From the NCBI GenBank assembly GCA_001775255.1, contig MFCJ01000104.1, positions 1 through 19,793 on the forward strand: DNA of 19,793 nucleotides. The letters run 5' to 3'. The notes beneath the pieces are model-generated. The model was not told where the DNA came from. It searched no databases and worked only from the letters and a program-made list of their open reading frames with translations. Both the position numbers and the translations under genes were made by a program. Positions 1 through 6,983 of the stretch are shown here, one piece after another. Position 1 is the first letter of the stretch; each line of letters opens with the position of its first letter. The DNA comes from Candidatus Dadabacteria bacterium RIFCSPHIGHO2_12_FULL_53_21 (GTDB lineage: Bacteria; Desulfobacterota_D; UBA1144; Nemesobacterales; UBA2774).

Positions 1-42
1 AGGTGAAAGAATTAATGGGCTATAATCGATGCAAGGTCAATT

Positions 43-978
43 ATGCGTCTGCCGGAATACTTTAAATATGGTGAGAAAGGGCCTGTAATCTCTTTTGAAA
101 TTTTTCCCCCTAAAACTGAAAAGGGTATGGAAAATCTGGGAATGGTCATTGAGGAGCTCACGGGCATAGGTCCGGACTTCATAACCGTGACTTACGGCGC
201 GATGGGATCCGCGAGGGAGAGGACACTCGAAATAGCGTCTCTCATTAAAAACCGTTTCGGCGTGGAAACAGCGTGTCACCTCACGTGCGTAGGGTCTTCG
301 AGGGAGGAGCTCGACCGTTTACTGATACAGATTTATGAATCCGGCATCGAGAACATAGTCGCCATACGCGGGGACGTCCCGTCGGGTGCTCAGGAATTCA
401 TACCGCCCCCGGACAGTTATAAATACGGGTACGAGCTCGTGAGGCACATTCGTCAATTCGAGGAAGACAGGCTCAATCGCAGATACTTCGGAATCGCCGT
501 AGGGGGATACCCGGAAAAACACACCGAAGCGCCCGATATGGAAACGGACATCAAGAACCTCAAACACAAGGTCGACGCGGGCGCCGATATCGTAATCACA
601 CAGCTTTTTTTTGATAACCGTCATTACTTCGACTTCGTGGAAAGAGCAAGGTCACACGGCATAAAAACCCCGATAATCCCGGGACTGATGCCTATACTCT
701 CCGTAAAACAAATAGAGAGAATAACCTCGATGTGCGGCGCCACGATCCCGTCCGACTTAAGAAAGAGGCTCGACGCTTGCAAGGACGACAACGAAAAAGC
801 CCGCGCTATCGGCATAGCCCAGTGCATTGATCAGTCTAAAGAGCTGCTAGCCCGGGGCGCTCCGGGCATCCATTTTTACGTGCTCAACAAATCCGACCAC
901 ATGAAAGAGATAATCGGGGCTTTGCCGGTCAGCCGTTTTAAATACTCAGGCGGTAAATTTGCCGCAAATATTCCTTAA
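43..978 (+). CDS. metF: Methylenetetrahydrofolate reductase (MetF)
   Basis: This 311-residue flavoprotein reduces 5,10-methylene-THF to 5-methyl-THF in the cytoplasm, supplying the methyl group for methionine synthesis. The whole length matches the bacterial catalytic TIM barrel, with no C-terminal regulatory domain as in eukaryotes. Visible family motifs are FEIFPPK at residues 18-24 (Glu19 corresponds to the catalytic Glu28 of E. coli), TYGAMGS, NIVAIRGD, ITQLFFD, PIIPGLMPI and GIHFYVLN near the C-terminus. The ATG is preceded by AAGG six bases upstream. It is the first of two plus-strand genes, with ubiE following after 21 nt. The 42 bases upstream are too short to identify the preceding gene. 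Confidence 0.96.
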   Translation: MRLPEYFKYGEKGPVISFEIFPPKTEKGMENLGMVIEELTGIGPDFITVTYGAMGSARERTLEIASLIKNRFGVETACHLTCVGSSREELDRLLIQIYESGIENIVAIRGDVPSGAQEFIPPPDSYKYGYELVRHIRQFEEDRLNRRYFGIAVGGYPEKHTEAPDMETDIKNLKHKVDAGADIVITQLFFDNRHYFDFVERARSHGIKTPIIPGLMPILSVKQIERITSMCGATIPSDLRKRLDACKDDNEKARAIGIAQCIDQSKELLARGAPGIHFYVLNKSDHMKEIIGALPVSRFKYSGGKFAANIP

Positions 979-999
979 TTACAGGGACCCCGCGAACTA

Positions 1000-1710
1000 A
1001 TGCCGGATACAGTCAAGCTTTTTAATAAAGTTGCAGAGCACTACGACGCTTTAAATACGTTCTTCAGCCTGGGCATGGACAGGCTGTGGAGAAAACGGCT
1101 TTCGGATCAGATCAGAGGGGCGGGGAGGGTTCTCGATATCGCGACGGGGACAGGGGAGGTGGCCATAGAGACGGTAAGGAATCTAAAGGGGTGCAGGGTC
1201 GTAGGCGCAGACCCGAGCGCCCGCATGCTGGAGCTTGCCGGGAAAAAGATCTCCGCGACCGGCAATTCAGGCAGGATTACGCTCGCACGGTGCGGCGCCG
1301 AGCACCTGCCGTTCAAGGACGGGGCTTTCGACGCGGTGACTATAGCTTTCGGTATAAGAAACACGGCCGACCCTTCAAAATCGCTCTCGGAGATGAACCG
1401 TGTGCTTAGGCCGGGGGGCAGGGTAGGCATTATGGAATTTGCAATCCCCCGGAATAAATTTTTCGCCCCTGTATACCTCTTCTATTTCAGGAACTTCCTC
1501 CCTTTCATCGGTTCCCTCTTCGGGACGGGAACCGAGTACAAGTACCTTTCCGAATCAACGTCCGCATTCCCGCAGCGTGAGAGCTTCATCAAGCTAATGG
1601 CGGACGCGGGATTCAGGACAGGGAAACCGATCGAGCTCATGATGGGGATAGTGATCATATATACCGGGGCGAAGCAGATGAGCTCCACAGATACAGCACA
1701 TCAACTTTAA
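1000..1710 (+). CDS. ubiE: Demethylmenaquinone / ubiquinone methyltransferase (UbiE/MenG)
   Basis: This 236-residue class I SAM-dependent methyltransferase C-methylates the quinone ring: demethylmenaquinone to menaquinone and/or the ubiquinone precursor. The family N-terminal block (FNKVAEHYDALN, then GMDRLWR) is at residues 8-31. SAM motif I, VLDIATGTGE, is at 44-53, the acidic end of strand 2 is at Asp71, and the UbiE-specific AFGIRN is at 116-121. Which quinone is made cannot be told from this gene alone. Its Shine-Dalgarno is weak (AGGGA about 13 nt upstream), so translation may depend on metF. It ends 16 nt from the convergent pdxH with no obvious terminator between them. Confidence 0.94.
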   Translation: MPDTVKLFNKVAEHYDALNTFFSLGMDRLWRKRLSDQIRGAGRVLDIATGTGEVAIETVRNLKGCRVVGADPSARMLELAGKKISATGNSGRITLARCGAEHLPFKDGAFDAVTIAFGIRNTADPSKSLSEMNRVLRPGGRVGIMEFAIPRNKFFAPVYLFYFRNFLPFIGSLFGTGTEYKYLSESTSAFPQRESFIKLMADAGFRTGKPIELMMGIVIIYTGAKQMSSTDTAHQL

Positions 1711-1726
1711 GTATCGAGCCGATCCT

Positions 1727-2362
1727 CTAAGGCGCAAGCCTTTCGATAATCCACCTGCCGTCCCTGTGCTTCCTGTACCTCAGTCGGTCGTGGAGCCTGT
1801 TCGGCCTCCCCTGCCAGAATTCGATCGACGCAGGGACTAACCTGTAGCCGTTCCAGTAATCGGGTCTGGGAATATCCATGTCGGCATAATCGAGCTCGAT
1901 TTTATGATAGAGCTTATCGAGGTACTCCCTGCTCTCAATAACCCGGCTCTGCTGTGACGCCCAGGCGCCCAGCCGGCTGCCCCTGGGCCTTGTAGCGAAG
2001 TAGATGTCGGCCTCCTCCCGGGAGACCCCGTGCACCTTTCCTTCTATTCGCACAGAGCGCTCGAGTTTGTCCCACCAGAAACATATCGCCGCATTCGTGT
2101 TTCCGCTGAGATCCTCCCCTTTCCTGCTCTCGGAGTTCGTAAAGAAGACGAACCCGTTTTGATCGAAGCCCTTCAAGAGAAGCATTCTCGCAGACGGCTT
2201 GCCGTCCCCGGAAACCGTAGCGAGAGCAAATGCATCGGGATGCACGAGTCCCGCACTCGATGCCGCGTCATACCAGCGCCCGAACTGCCTGAATGGGTCG
2301 GCGTCCAGGTCCTCCTCGAGGAGCTGGAACGCCCCGTATTGTTTCGGCTCGGATTTTTCCAA
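1727..2362 (-). CDS. pdxH: Pyridoxamine/pyridoxine 5'-phosphate oxidase (PdxH)
   Basis: This FMN-dependent oxidase (211 aa) converts pyridoxine 5'-phosphate or pyridoxamine 5'-phosphate to PLP with O2. It matches the family end to end: DLDADPF near 18-24, the FMN-binding stretch RMLLLKG at 59-65 and FFTNSESRKG at 73-82, RPRGSRLGAWASQQS at 125-139, and the C-terminal block EFWQGRPNRLHDR at 181-193 ending in ERLAP. The start is TTG, preceded by GAGG at six-base spacing. There is no nearby ATG, and an in-frame stop (the stop of the upstream gene) blocks extension. It lies 24 nt after the epimerase-like gene and is probably co-transcribed with it. Confidence 0.95.
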   Translation of the reverse strand: MEKSEPKQYGAFQLLEEDLDADPFRQFGRWYDAASSAGLVHPDAFALATVSGDGKPSARMLLLKGFDQNGFVFFTNSESRKGEDLSGNTNAAICFWWDKLERSVRIEGKVHGVSREEADIYFATRPRGSRLGAWASQQSRVIESREYLDKLYHKIELDYADMDIPRPDYWNGYRLVPASIEFWQGRPNRLHDRLRYRKHRDGRWIIERLAP

Positions 2363-2386
2363 TTTCAGCCTCGTCGAATAAGATAA

Positions 2387-3280
2387 TCAAAACAACAAAT
2401 GATTCAATGCGCTTTTGAGATCGGCATATCGAAACGTAAAACCCGAGCCGAGGAGTCTCGAAGGCACAGCCCGGGTGCTGGAGAGCAGCATTTCATCAGC
2501 CATCTCGCCGAGTAAGACACGGAGGGCGAATTCAGGCACATGGAAAAAAGCCGGGCGTCCCAGGGCCTCCCCCAAGGCCTCCGTAAATTGCGCGTTCGTG
2601 ACAGGTTTGGGTGCGGTGAAATTCACCGGACCCCTGAGGTCCTCCGATACGATCGAATGATAAATGGCCGACAATGCATCGTCAATTGCGATCCAGCTCC
2701 AGTACTGCTCCCCGCCCCCCATCCTCCCGCCAAGGCCTAGCCTGAACGGCGTGAGCATTTTACCGAGCGCCCCCCCTTCCGGGGTGAGCACCATACCGAG
2801 CCGCATATTAACGACTCTAATTCCCGCATCCTCGGCAGGACTCAAGGCGTCTTCCCATCTTATACTGAGGCGCGCGAGGAAACCCCCGCCGGGGCCGCTC
2901 TCTTCGGTCAAAACTTGATTCCCTCTGTCCCCGTAATACCCGACTCCCGAGGCCGCTACCACGACCCCGGGCTTTGAATCGAGACCCGCGAGCGTCCGGG
3001 AGAGGAGCGTCGTCCCCTTGACGCGGCTATCTTCTATCCTGCTCTTTTTTTCCCGGCTCCATCTGCCTGCTATGTTTTCGCCCGCTAAATGAATGACGGC
3101 ATCGTGGCCCTCAAGCTTCCCGGCTTCTATCTCTCCGCTTTCGGGGTCCCAGTAAGCTGTATTTAAAGACGTCCCGGACCGGGTCCTGGTTAGCCTCGTT
3201 ACACTATGGCCCTCGTCGGAGAGCAGAGGTATTAGCTTTGATCCGATGAGCCCGGTTGATCCTGTAATCAAGATTTTCAT
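2387..3280 (-). CDS. TIGR01777-family NAD(P)-binding epimerase-like protein (YfcH/SDR39U1 type)
   Basis: This 297-residue extended short-chain dehydrogenase-like protein belongs to the YfcH / SDR39U1 group. The Rossmann motif GSTGLIG is at residues 7-13, HLAGENIAGRW at 64-74, and the SDR active-site-like SGVGYYG at 111-117. The C-terminal portion (about 245-294) has the DUF1731 look, with VPEFALRVLLGEMADEMLLSS-type sequence and a terminal GFTFRY segment. Substrate and reaction are not established for this family, so I give no gene symbol. The ATG has AGAAGGG just upstream. It sits between an LLM oxidoreductase and pdxH in the same direction, with gaps of 54 and 24 nt, suggesting one transcript. 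Confidence 0.9.
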   Translation of the reverse strand: MKILITGSTGLIGSKLIPLLSDEGHSVTRLTRTRSGTSLNTAYWDPESGEIEAGKLEGHDAVIHLAGENIAGRWSREKKSRIEDSRVKGTTLLSRTLAGLDSKPGVVVAASGVGYYGDRGNQVLTEESGPGGGFLARLSIRWEDALSPAEDAGIRVVNMRLGMVLTPEGGALGKMLTPFRLGLGGRMGGGEQYWSWIAIDDALSAIYHSIVSEDLRGPVNFTAPKPVTNAQFTEALGEALGRPAFFHVPEFALRVLLGEMADEMLLSSTRAVPSRLLGSGFTFRYADLKSALNHLLF

Positions 3281-3334
3281 AGCCCTTCTATAAGTGTTAG
3301 GTTATCATACGCAGTTCAATTTTCAGAGATCTCC

Positions 3335-4348
3335 CTATCTGCCGAAGACTTCGAGTATAGACCTCTGGTATTCGCTTACTTCCTCGAAATCGATATAGTA
3401 ATGGGGAGCGCTCAGCACAGGCAGGTCGATCAATTCCCTGTATTCGTCTATCTTCTTTCTGCACTCTCCGGCGTCTCCTACGACTGCAAATGTGCCGACC
3501 ATATCGTCCGTGACGTATTTTATCATCGAAGCTGTGTCTCCATCGAAAAACGCATCCCTGATCATCCCGGTTTCGTTCTCGAATCCGTGGAGCCTGAACG
3601 GGGGCTCGTATGTGCGTACCGTGGCATAGAAGGCTATAGTGGCTCTCGCCGCATGCATCGCGCGCTTTCTGTCGTTTGATATTGCGCACGTGATTATAGA
3701 GGCGGTCTTGAACTCGCCGGGATTTCTCCCGGAATTCGTCAAACCCGCTTTCAGGTTCCCGGCGACGACCTCCCTTAGATACCTGAGCGAGCAGACGACG
3801 TGTCCCAGGTAGCCGTCCGCCGCCTCACCCGCCGCCCGGCACATCAGACTCCCCACGCCCGCCAGATATATCGGTATCCGGTCCCTGACCGGCTTAAAGG
3901 GCCGCCTGTAGCCTCTCGTGTTGATCTTGTAATATTCGCCGTTATATTCGACCGGATTCCCTGTATGCACGCTGCCGGTAATAAGCCTGACCGCCTCTAT
4001 GTATTCCCTGATGCGCGTAACGGGTTTTCCGTGCGGGATACCGTGCCACATCTCGTTCGTGCGCTTCGCGCCTGAGCCCAGACCCAGTATGAGTCTCCCG
4101 TTCGAGATTTCATCGAGATCGAGCGCTGTGAGGGAAGTAACGAGCGGGCTCCTCACGAACGCGAGGGCCACGGCGGTGCCGAGCTTGATCCCGGAGGTCG
4201 CCTGAGCCGCGGCGGCCAGCTGCAGGAACGAAGTGCGGTAGAGCTCGGTAGCCCAGACGGAATCGAATCCTGCTTCTTCGGCGCTCCGGGCGAGGAGCGC
4301 GATATCGGAAATGGTCTCTCCGTCGAGAATTATCCCTACGGGCTTCAT
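3335..4348 (-). CDS. LLM-class flavin- or F420-dependent oxidoreductase
   Basis: This 337-residue protein has a luciferase-like monooxygenase fold (TIM barrel) that binds FMN or coenzyme F420. Family hallmarks are AEEAGFDSVWATE at residues 23-35, LGTAV at 56-60, SPLVTSLTALDLDEISNGR at 67-85, followed by LILGLGSG at 86-93, and later an IPIYLAGVG segment typical of the F420-type members. Cofactor and substrate cannot be decided from sequence. The ATG follows AAGGCGG with eight bases between. That Shine-Dalgarno directly abuts the U-tract of the rplQ terminator, so expression may depend on read-through or on an unseen promoter. It is the first gene of the LLM-epimerase-pdxH run. Confidence 0.88.
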   Translation of the reverse strand: MKPVGIILDGETISDIALLARSAEEAGFDSVWATELYRTSFLQLAAAAQATSGIKLGTAVALAFVRSPLVTSLTALDLDEISNGRLILGLGSGAKRTNEMWHGIPHGKPVTRIREYIEAVRLITGSVHTGNPVEYNGEYYKINTRGYRRPFKPVRDRIPIYLAGVGSLMCRAAGEAADGYLGHVVCSLRYLREVVAGNLKAGLTNSGRNPGEFKTASIITCAISNDRKRAMHAARATIAFYATVRTYEPPFRLHGFENETGMIRDAFFDGDTASMIKYVTDDMVGTFAVVGDAGECRKKIDEYRELIDLPVLSAPHYYIDFEEVSEYQRSILEVFGR

Positions 4349-4356
4349 CAGTGGTA

Positions 4357-4378
4357 CCGCCTTAAAAAAGAAAGGCGG
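4357..4378 (-). promoter_or_regulatory. Inverted repeat that can sequester the LLM-gene Shine-Dalgarno
   Basis: On the minus strand CCGCCTT (4378-4372) and AAGGCGG (4363-4357) are perfect 7-nt complements separated by an 8-nt U-rich loop. The second arm is the Shine-Dalgarno of the LLM gene. The first arm overlaps the 3' arm of the rplQ terminator, so the two hairpins are mutually exclusive. The pairing is read directly from the sequence; a regulatory role is inference. Confidence 0.45.
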
Positions 4379-4391
4379 CCACGAGGCCGCC
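4363..4391 (-). terminator. Intrinsic terminator ending the ribosomal-protein operon
   Basis: On the minus strand GGCGGCC (4391-4385), loop TCGT, then GGCCGCC (4380-4374) form a perfect 7-bp GC stem, followed by a U-rich tract TTTCTTTTTT (4373-4364). It lies 104 nt past the rplQ stop and 15 nt before the LLM start codon. The A-rich sequence on its other side would allow weaker action on the plus strand, but no plus-strand gene ends here. Confidence 0.88.
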
Positions 4392-4495
4392 CTTGCTGTT
4401 TTCTAATTTTTTCTGTGAATACCGGATTCATCAACCACTGTATTGAGATTCTAATGAATGCGGGAAGATCGAGCCTGAATATTGAGACCCTTGAC

Positions 4496-5182
4496 CTACT
4501 CTTCCTTTTTATTCTCGGTGCCGGCTTCAGGAACGGGCTCAGTACCACTCTCTACCCCCTCTTCGGTTCCGGAGGCCTTTAATTCCTGCTCCTGAGCCTG
4601 AGGGGCTTGTGCCTGCGGCTCCTCGACCCTTTCTTCGGGCTTCCGGTCAGGCTCGGGCACGGCCGCTCCAGCCGCCGCCTTGCCCTCTTCAATTAGCCCA
4701 AGCTCTTCGGCGGATTCCTTTTTTGAGCTCCTGGCCTTCGGTTTTCCCTTAGCCGCGGTCTCCGCTGCGTTCGGCTGCTCTTTCTTGGGAGACGCCTTCG
4801 CCTTCTTTTTCTTTGTCGGTTTATATTCCTCTTCTACGAGCTCGATTAAGGAAACCGCGGTGTTGTCGCCTTTTCTGAATCCGAGCTTTATGATTCTGGT
4901 ATAACCGCCCGGGCGATCCTTGAATTTGGCTGCGATCACATCGAAAAGCTTTTTCAGGACATCATTATCGCGTATGTAGGCCGCTGCCTGCCTTCTTTTG
5001 TGGAGCGTCCCTTCCTTCGCGAGGGTAATCATTTTTTCCGCAATTCTCCTGAGCTCTTTAGCCTTCATGTCGGTCGTCTTTATCCTGTCGAAACGGAATA
5101 AGTCCGTGACCATATTGCGGAACATGGATTTTCTGTGTTTTGTAGTAACTCCGAGTTTACGTCCGACTCGTTTATGTCTCAT
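4496..5182 (-). CDS. rplQ: 50S ribosomal protein L17 with long low-complexity C-terminal tail
   Basis: Residues 1 to about 118 are a complete bacterial L17: MRHKRVGRKLGVTTKHRKSM at the start, LFRFDRIKTTDMKAKELRR, then the RIIKLGFRKGDNTAVSLIEL ending. L17 binds 23S rRNA near the exit side of the large subunit. Residues 119-228 are additional: a lysine-rich linker (about 121-155) followed by an acidic Glu/Ala/Pro/Gln tail ending GTENKKEE. Most L17 proteins are about 115-140 residues, so the tail nearly doubles the protein. The reading frame stays open with normal codons and ends in TAG, and nothing suggests a frameshift. It is the last gene of the operon, 30 nt after rpoA and upstream of the terminator. 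Confidence 0.95.
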   Translation of the reverse strand: MRHKRVGRKLGVTTKHRKSMFRNMVTDLFRFDRIKTTDMKAKELRRIAEKMITLAKEGTLHKRRQAAAYIRDNDVLKKLFDVIAAKFKDRPGGYTRIIKLGFRKGDNTAVSLIELVEEEYKPTKKKKAKASPKKEQPNAAETAAKGKPKARSSKKESAEELGLIEEGKAAAGAAVPEPDRKPEERVEEPQAQAPQAQEQELKASGTEEGVESGTEPVPEAGTENKKEE

Positions 5183-5212
5183 AATGCTGTCTCCGGTTCT
5201 CTACGCAAATCG

Positions 5213-6244
5213 TTATTGAGAAACTATCTTCTCACCGCGCTTTGCTTTCTCGTTATTAAAGACATCCTGATCTATCTTGAGGCCGAGGCCGAGGCCCATT
5301 TCCACGAGCCTCTCCTTTATCTCGTAGAGAGAACGCTTACCGAAATTCTCCAGATTCAGGAGGTCTTCTTCGGTCTTCTGAATCAAGTCGCCGGTATACT
5401 CGACACCGGCTTTTCTCAAGCAGTTCAGCGACCTCGCCGATAGATCCATTTCCTCGATAGTATTGAAGAGTATATCCTCAGTCCCTTTTATTTCCTGCTT
5501 GTCCTCGCTTTCGGGCACTTCGTCCACCTCGGCTTCGTCGAAATTAATGAAGACCGAAAGCATGTGTTTAATTATCTTTGAAGCGTACGCGAGGGCATCT
5601 TCGGGGAATATGGTGCCGTTCGTCCAGATCTCGAGCGTGAGCCTCTGGTAATCCGTACGCCTGCCCACCCTGGAGTTGGTGACCGCATAATTGACTTTTC
5701 TTATCGGCGAGAACAGGGAGTCTATCGGGATTACCCCTATCGTGCCCTGAAGCTCCCCGCGTCTCTCGACGGGCTCGTAGCCCCTGCCCATATCGACCCT
5801 CATCTCCATCTCGAGCTTTGCCCCTTCGGCGAGCGTAGCTATGTGGTGATTCGGGTTAAGTATCTCGACATTATGACCCGTAGTTATGTCACCGGCCTTT
5901 ATGTCGCATTCCCCCTGTCCGCTGACACGAATGGTCTGCGGCTCGTATGTGTGCATTTTCAGCTCTAAGCCCTTAAGGTTAAGTATTATCTCCGTTACGT
6001 CCTCTTTTACCCCGGGGATGGATGAAAACTCGTGCAAGACTCCATCTATCTTGATAGAAGTAACGGCCGGCCCCTGGATCGAGGACAGCAGCACCCTTCT
6101 TAACGCATTTCCCAGCGTAACTCCGTATCCGCGTTCCAGCGGTTCGCATACGAATTTCGCGTAAAAGGGAGAAGCGCTTTTTTCTTCTTTCTCTATCCTT
6201 TTGGGTTTAATGAGATCTTGCCAGTTTTTTTGAAAATCCTTCAC
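5213..6244 (-). CDS. rpoA: DNA-directed RNA polymerase subunit alpha (RpoA)
   Basis: RpoA nucleates RNA polymerase assembly as a dimer and contacts upstream promoter DNA and activators. The N-terminal domain shows the NALRRVLLSSIQG block and VEILNPNHHIATL. The C-terminal domain, after an acidic linker, shows SARSLNCLRKAGVEYTGDL and LENFGKRSLYEIKERL. I place the start at GTG (6244), with GGAGGG exactly six bases upstream, giving 343 aa that begin KDFQKNWQDLIKPKRI after the initiator. Opening further upstream at the GTG at 6274 adds ten residues not expected for the family and has no comparable Shine-Dalgarno. It is flanked by rpsD and rplQ in the standard alpha-operon order. Confidence 0.96.
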   Translation of the reverse strand: MKDFQKNWQDLIKPKRIEKEEKSASPFYAKFVCEPLERGYGVTLGNALRRVLLSSIQGPAVTSIKIDGVLHEFSSIPGVKEDVTEIILNLKGLELKMHTYEPQTIRVSGQGECDIKAGDITTGHNVEILNPNHHIATLAEGAKLEMEMRVDMGRGYEPVERRGELQGTIGVIPIDSLFSPIRKVNYAVTNSRVGRRTDYQRLTLEIWTNGTIFPEDALAYASKIIKHMLSVFINFDEAEVDEVPESEDKQEIKGTEDILFNTIEEMDLSARSLNCLRKAGVEYTGDLIQKTEEDLLNLENFGKRSLYEIKERLVEMGLGLGLKIDQDVFNNEKAKRGEKIVSQ

Positions 6245-6250
6245 CTTGTT

Positions 6251-6256
6251 CCCTCC
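6251..6256 (-). promoter_or_regulatory. Ribosome binding site fixing the rpoA start
   Basis: GGAGGG on the minus strand lies six bases before the GTG at 6244 and argues for that start rather than the GTG at 6274. It can partly pair with upstream bases (GTTCC with GGAAC around it), so the site may be in a hairpin. Confidence 0.7.
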
Positions 6257-6278
6257 GTTTTCGGAACTGAACACAATT

Positions 6279-6290
6279 TTACAGCTGTAA
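6279..6290. repeat. 12-bp perfect palindrome between rpsD and rpoA
   Basis: TTACAGCTGTAA reads the same on both strands. It sits 34 nt upstream of the rpoA GTG and begins 3 nt after the rpsD stop codon region, overlapping its end. It could be a short hairpin or a protein site; with no second copy seen it may also be chance. Confidence 0.4.
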
Positions 6291-6292
6291 CT

Positions 6293-6925
6293 CTATACCC
6301 TCGAATAAAATTCGACGATGAGCTGTTCCTCTATCGGAAACGTTACGTCGTCCCTAGCAGGCACTCTGAGCACGGAACCCCTGTAATTTTCTTCGTCGAG
6401 CTCGAGCCAATCGGGAACCCCTCTTCTCGAATTGAATTCAAGGGCCTGATTGATCCTTTGCAGCTTTTTGCTCTTTTCCCTTATTTCTATTTTATCGCCT
6501 TCCTTGACCTGATACGAAGGTATGTTGACCACATTGCCGTTGACCATTACATGGGCATGGCTCACGATCTGCCTGGCGTCGCTGCGGGAGCTGCCGAAAC
6601 AGAGACGGTAGATTACGTTATCAAGCCTCATTTCGAGCATCGAGATAAGAATGGCGCCTGTGACGCCCTTTATCCGCGAAGCCTTTTCGAAATAACCCCT
6701 GAACTGTTTCTCCCTGATCCCGTACATTCTCTTAACTTTTTGCTTTTCTCTTAACCTTAGACCGAATTCGGAGAATTTGCTGCGAAATTTGCCGTGTTCG
6801 CCAGGTACCTGGTCCGGTCTTTTCTCCACGGCAGTTTTACCGTTATAGCTCCGCTCGCCTTTTAGGAAAAGGTTCACGCCTTCTCTTCTCGAGAGTCTGT
6901 CAGTAGGCCCGGTATATCTTCCCAT
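6293..6925 (-). CDS. rpsD: 30S ribosomal protein S4 (zinc-free form)
   Basis: S4 is a primary 16S rRNA-binding assembly protein and, in many bacteria, a translational repressor of the alpha operon. The 210 residues match the family: MGRYTGPTDRLSRREG at the start, LREKQKVKRMYGI, the S4 RNA-binding domain around RLDNVIYRLCFGSSRSDARQ, and the VEFYSR end. In zinc-type S4 the first block has CxxC and later cysteines; here those positions read DRLS, RS and KT, so this is a cysteine-free (C-minus) copy that keeps the alignment. The ATG follows AAGGAGGT by 10 nt (6936-6943). It lies 58 nt after rpsK. Confidence 0.97.
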   Translation of the reverse strand: MGRYTGPTDRLSRREGVNLFLKGERSYNGKTAVEKRPDQVPGEHGKFRSKFSEFGLRLREKQKVKRMYGIREKQFRGYFEKASRIKGVTGAILISMLEMRLDNVIYRLCFGSSRSDARQIVSHAHVMVNGNVVNIPSYQVKEGDKIEIREKSKKLQRINQALEFNSRRGVPDWLELDEENYRGSVLRVPARDDVTFPIEEQLIVEFYSRV

Positions 6926-6929
6926 TTAC

Positions 6930-6956
6930 TGCTTAACCTCCTTGGAATGCTTAACC
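6930..6956 (-). repeat. 9-bp direct repeat in the rpsK-rpsD spacer
   Basis: GGTTAAGCA occurs twice on the minus strand, at 6956-6948 and 6938-6930, with an 18-nt period. The rpsD Shine-Dalgarno AAGGAGGT begins between the copies and its last two bases overlap the second copy. The repeat is exact; any function is unknown. Confidence 0.5.
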
Positions 6957-6983
6957 ATTGTCAGTAGTAAATAATCCGCGATC

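Noticed and set aside
1..42. Possible end of an upstream plus-strand gene before metF
   Set aside because: Two frames stay open for a few codons (stops at 23-25 and 63-65), but there is too little sequence to recognise a product.
1711..1726. Bidirectional terminator between convergent ubiE and pdxH
   Set aside because: Only 16 nt separate the stops and no GC-rich stem with a T-run is present.
4392..4495. Possible promoter for the LLM gene (TTGATG, then an A/T-rich hexamer about 17 nt on)
   Set aside because: The -10 match is poor and it lies upstream of a strong terminator, so a promoter here would be terminated before the gene.
4348..4548. 66-residue open frame between the LLM gene and rplQ
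   Set aside because: It overlaps the terminator and the rplQ end, has no recognisable family and no Shine-Dalgarno; judged chance.
4496..4825. Frameshift or gene fusion at the L17 tail
   Set aside because: The frame is continuous from the L17 core to a normal stop with no second domain recognisable; a low-complexity extension explains it better.
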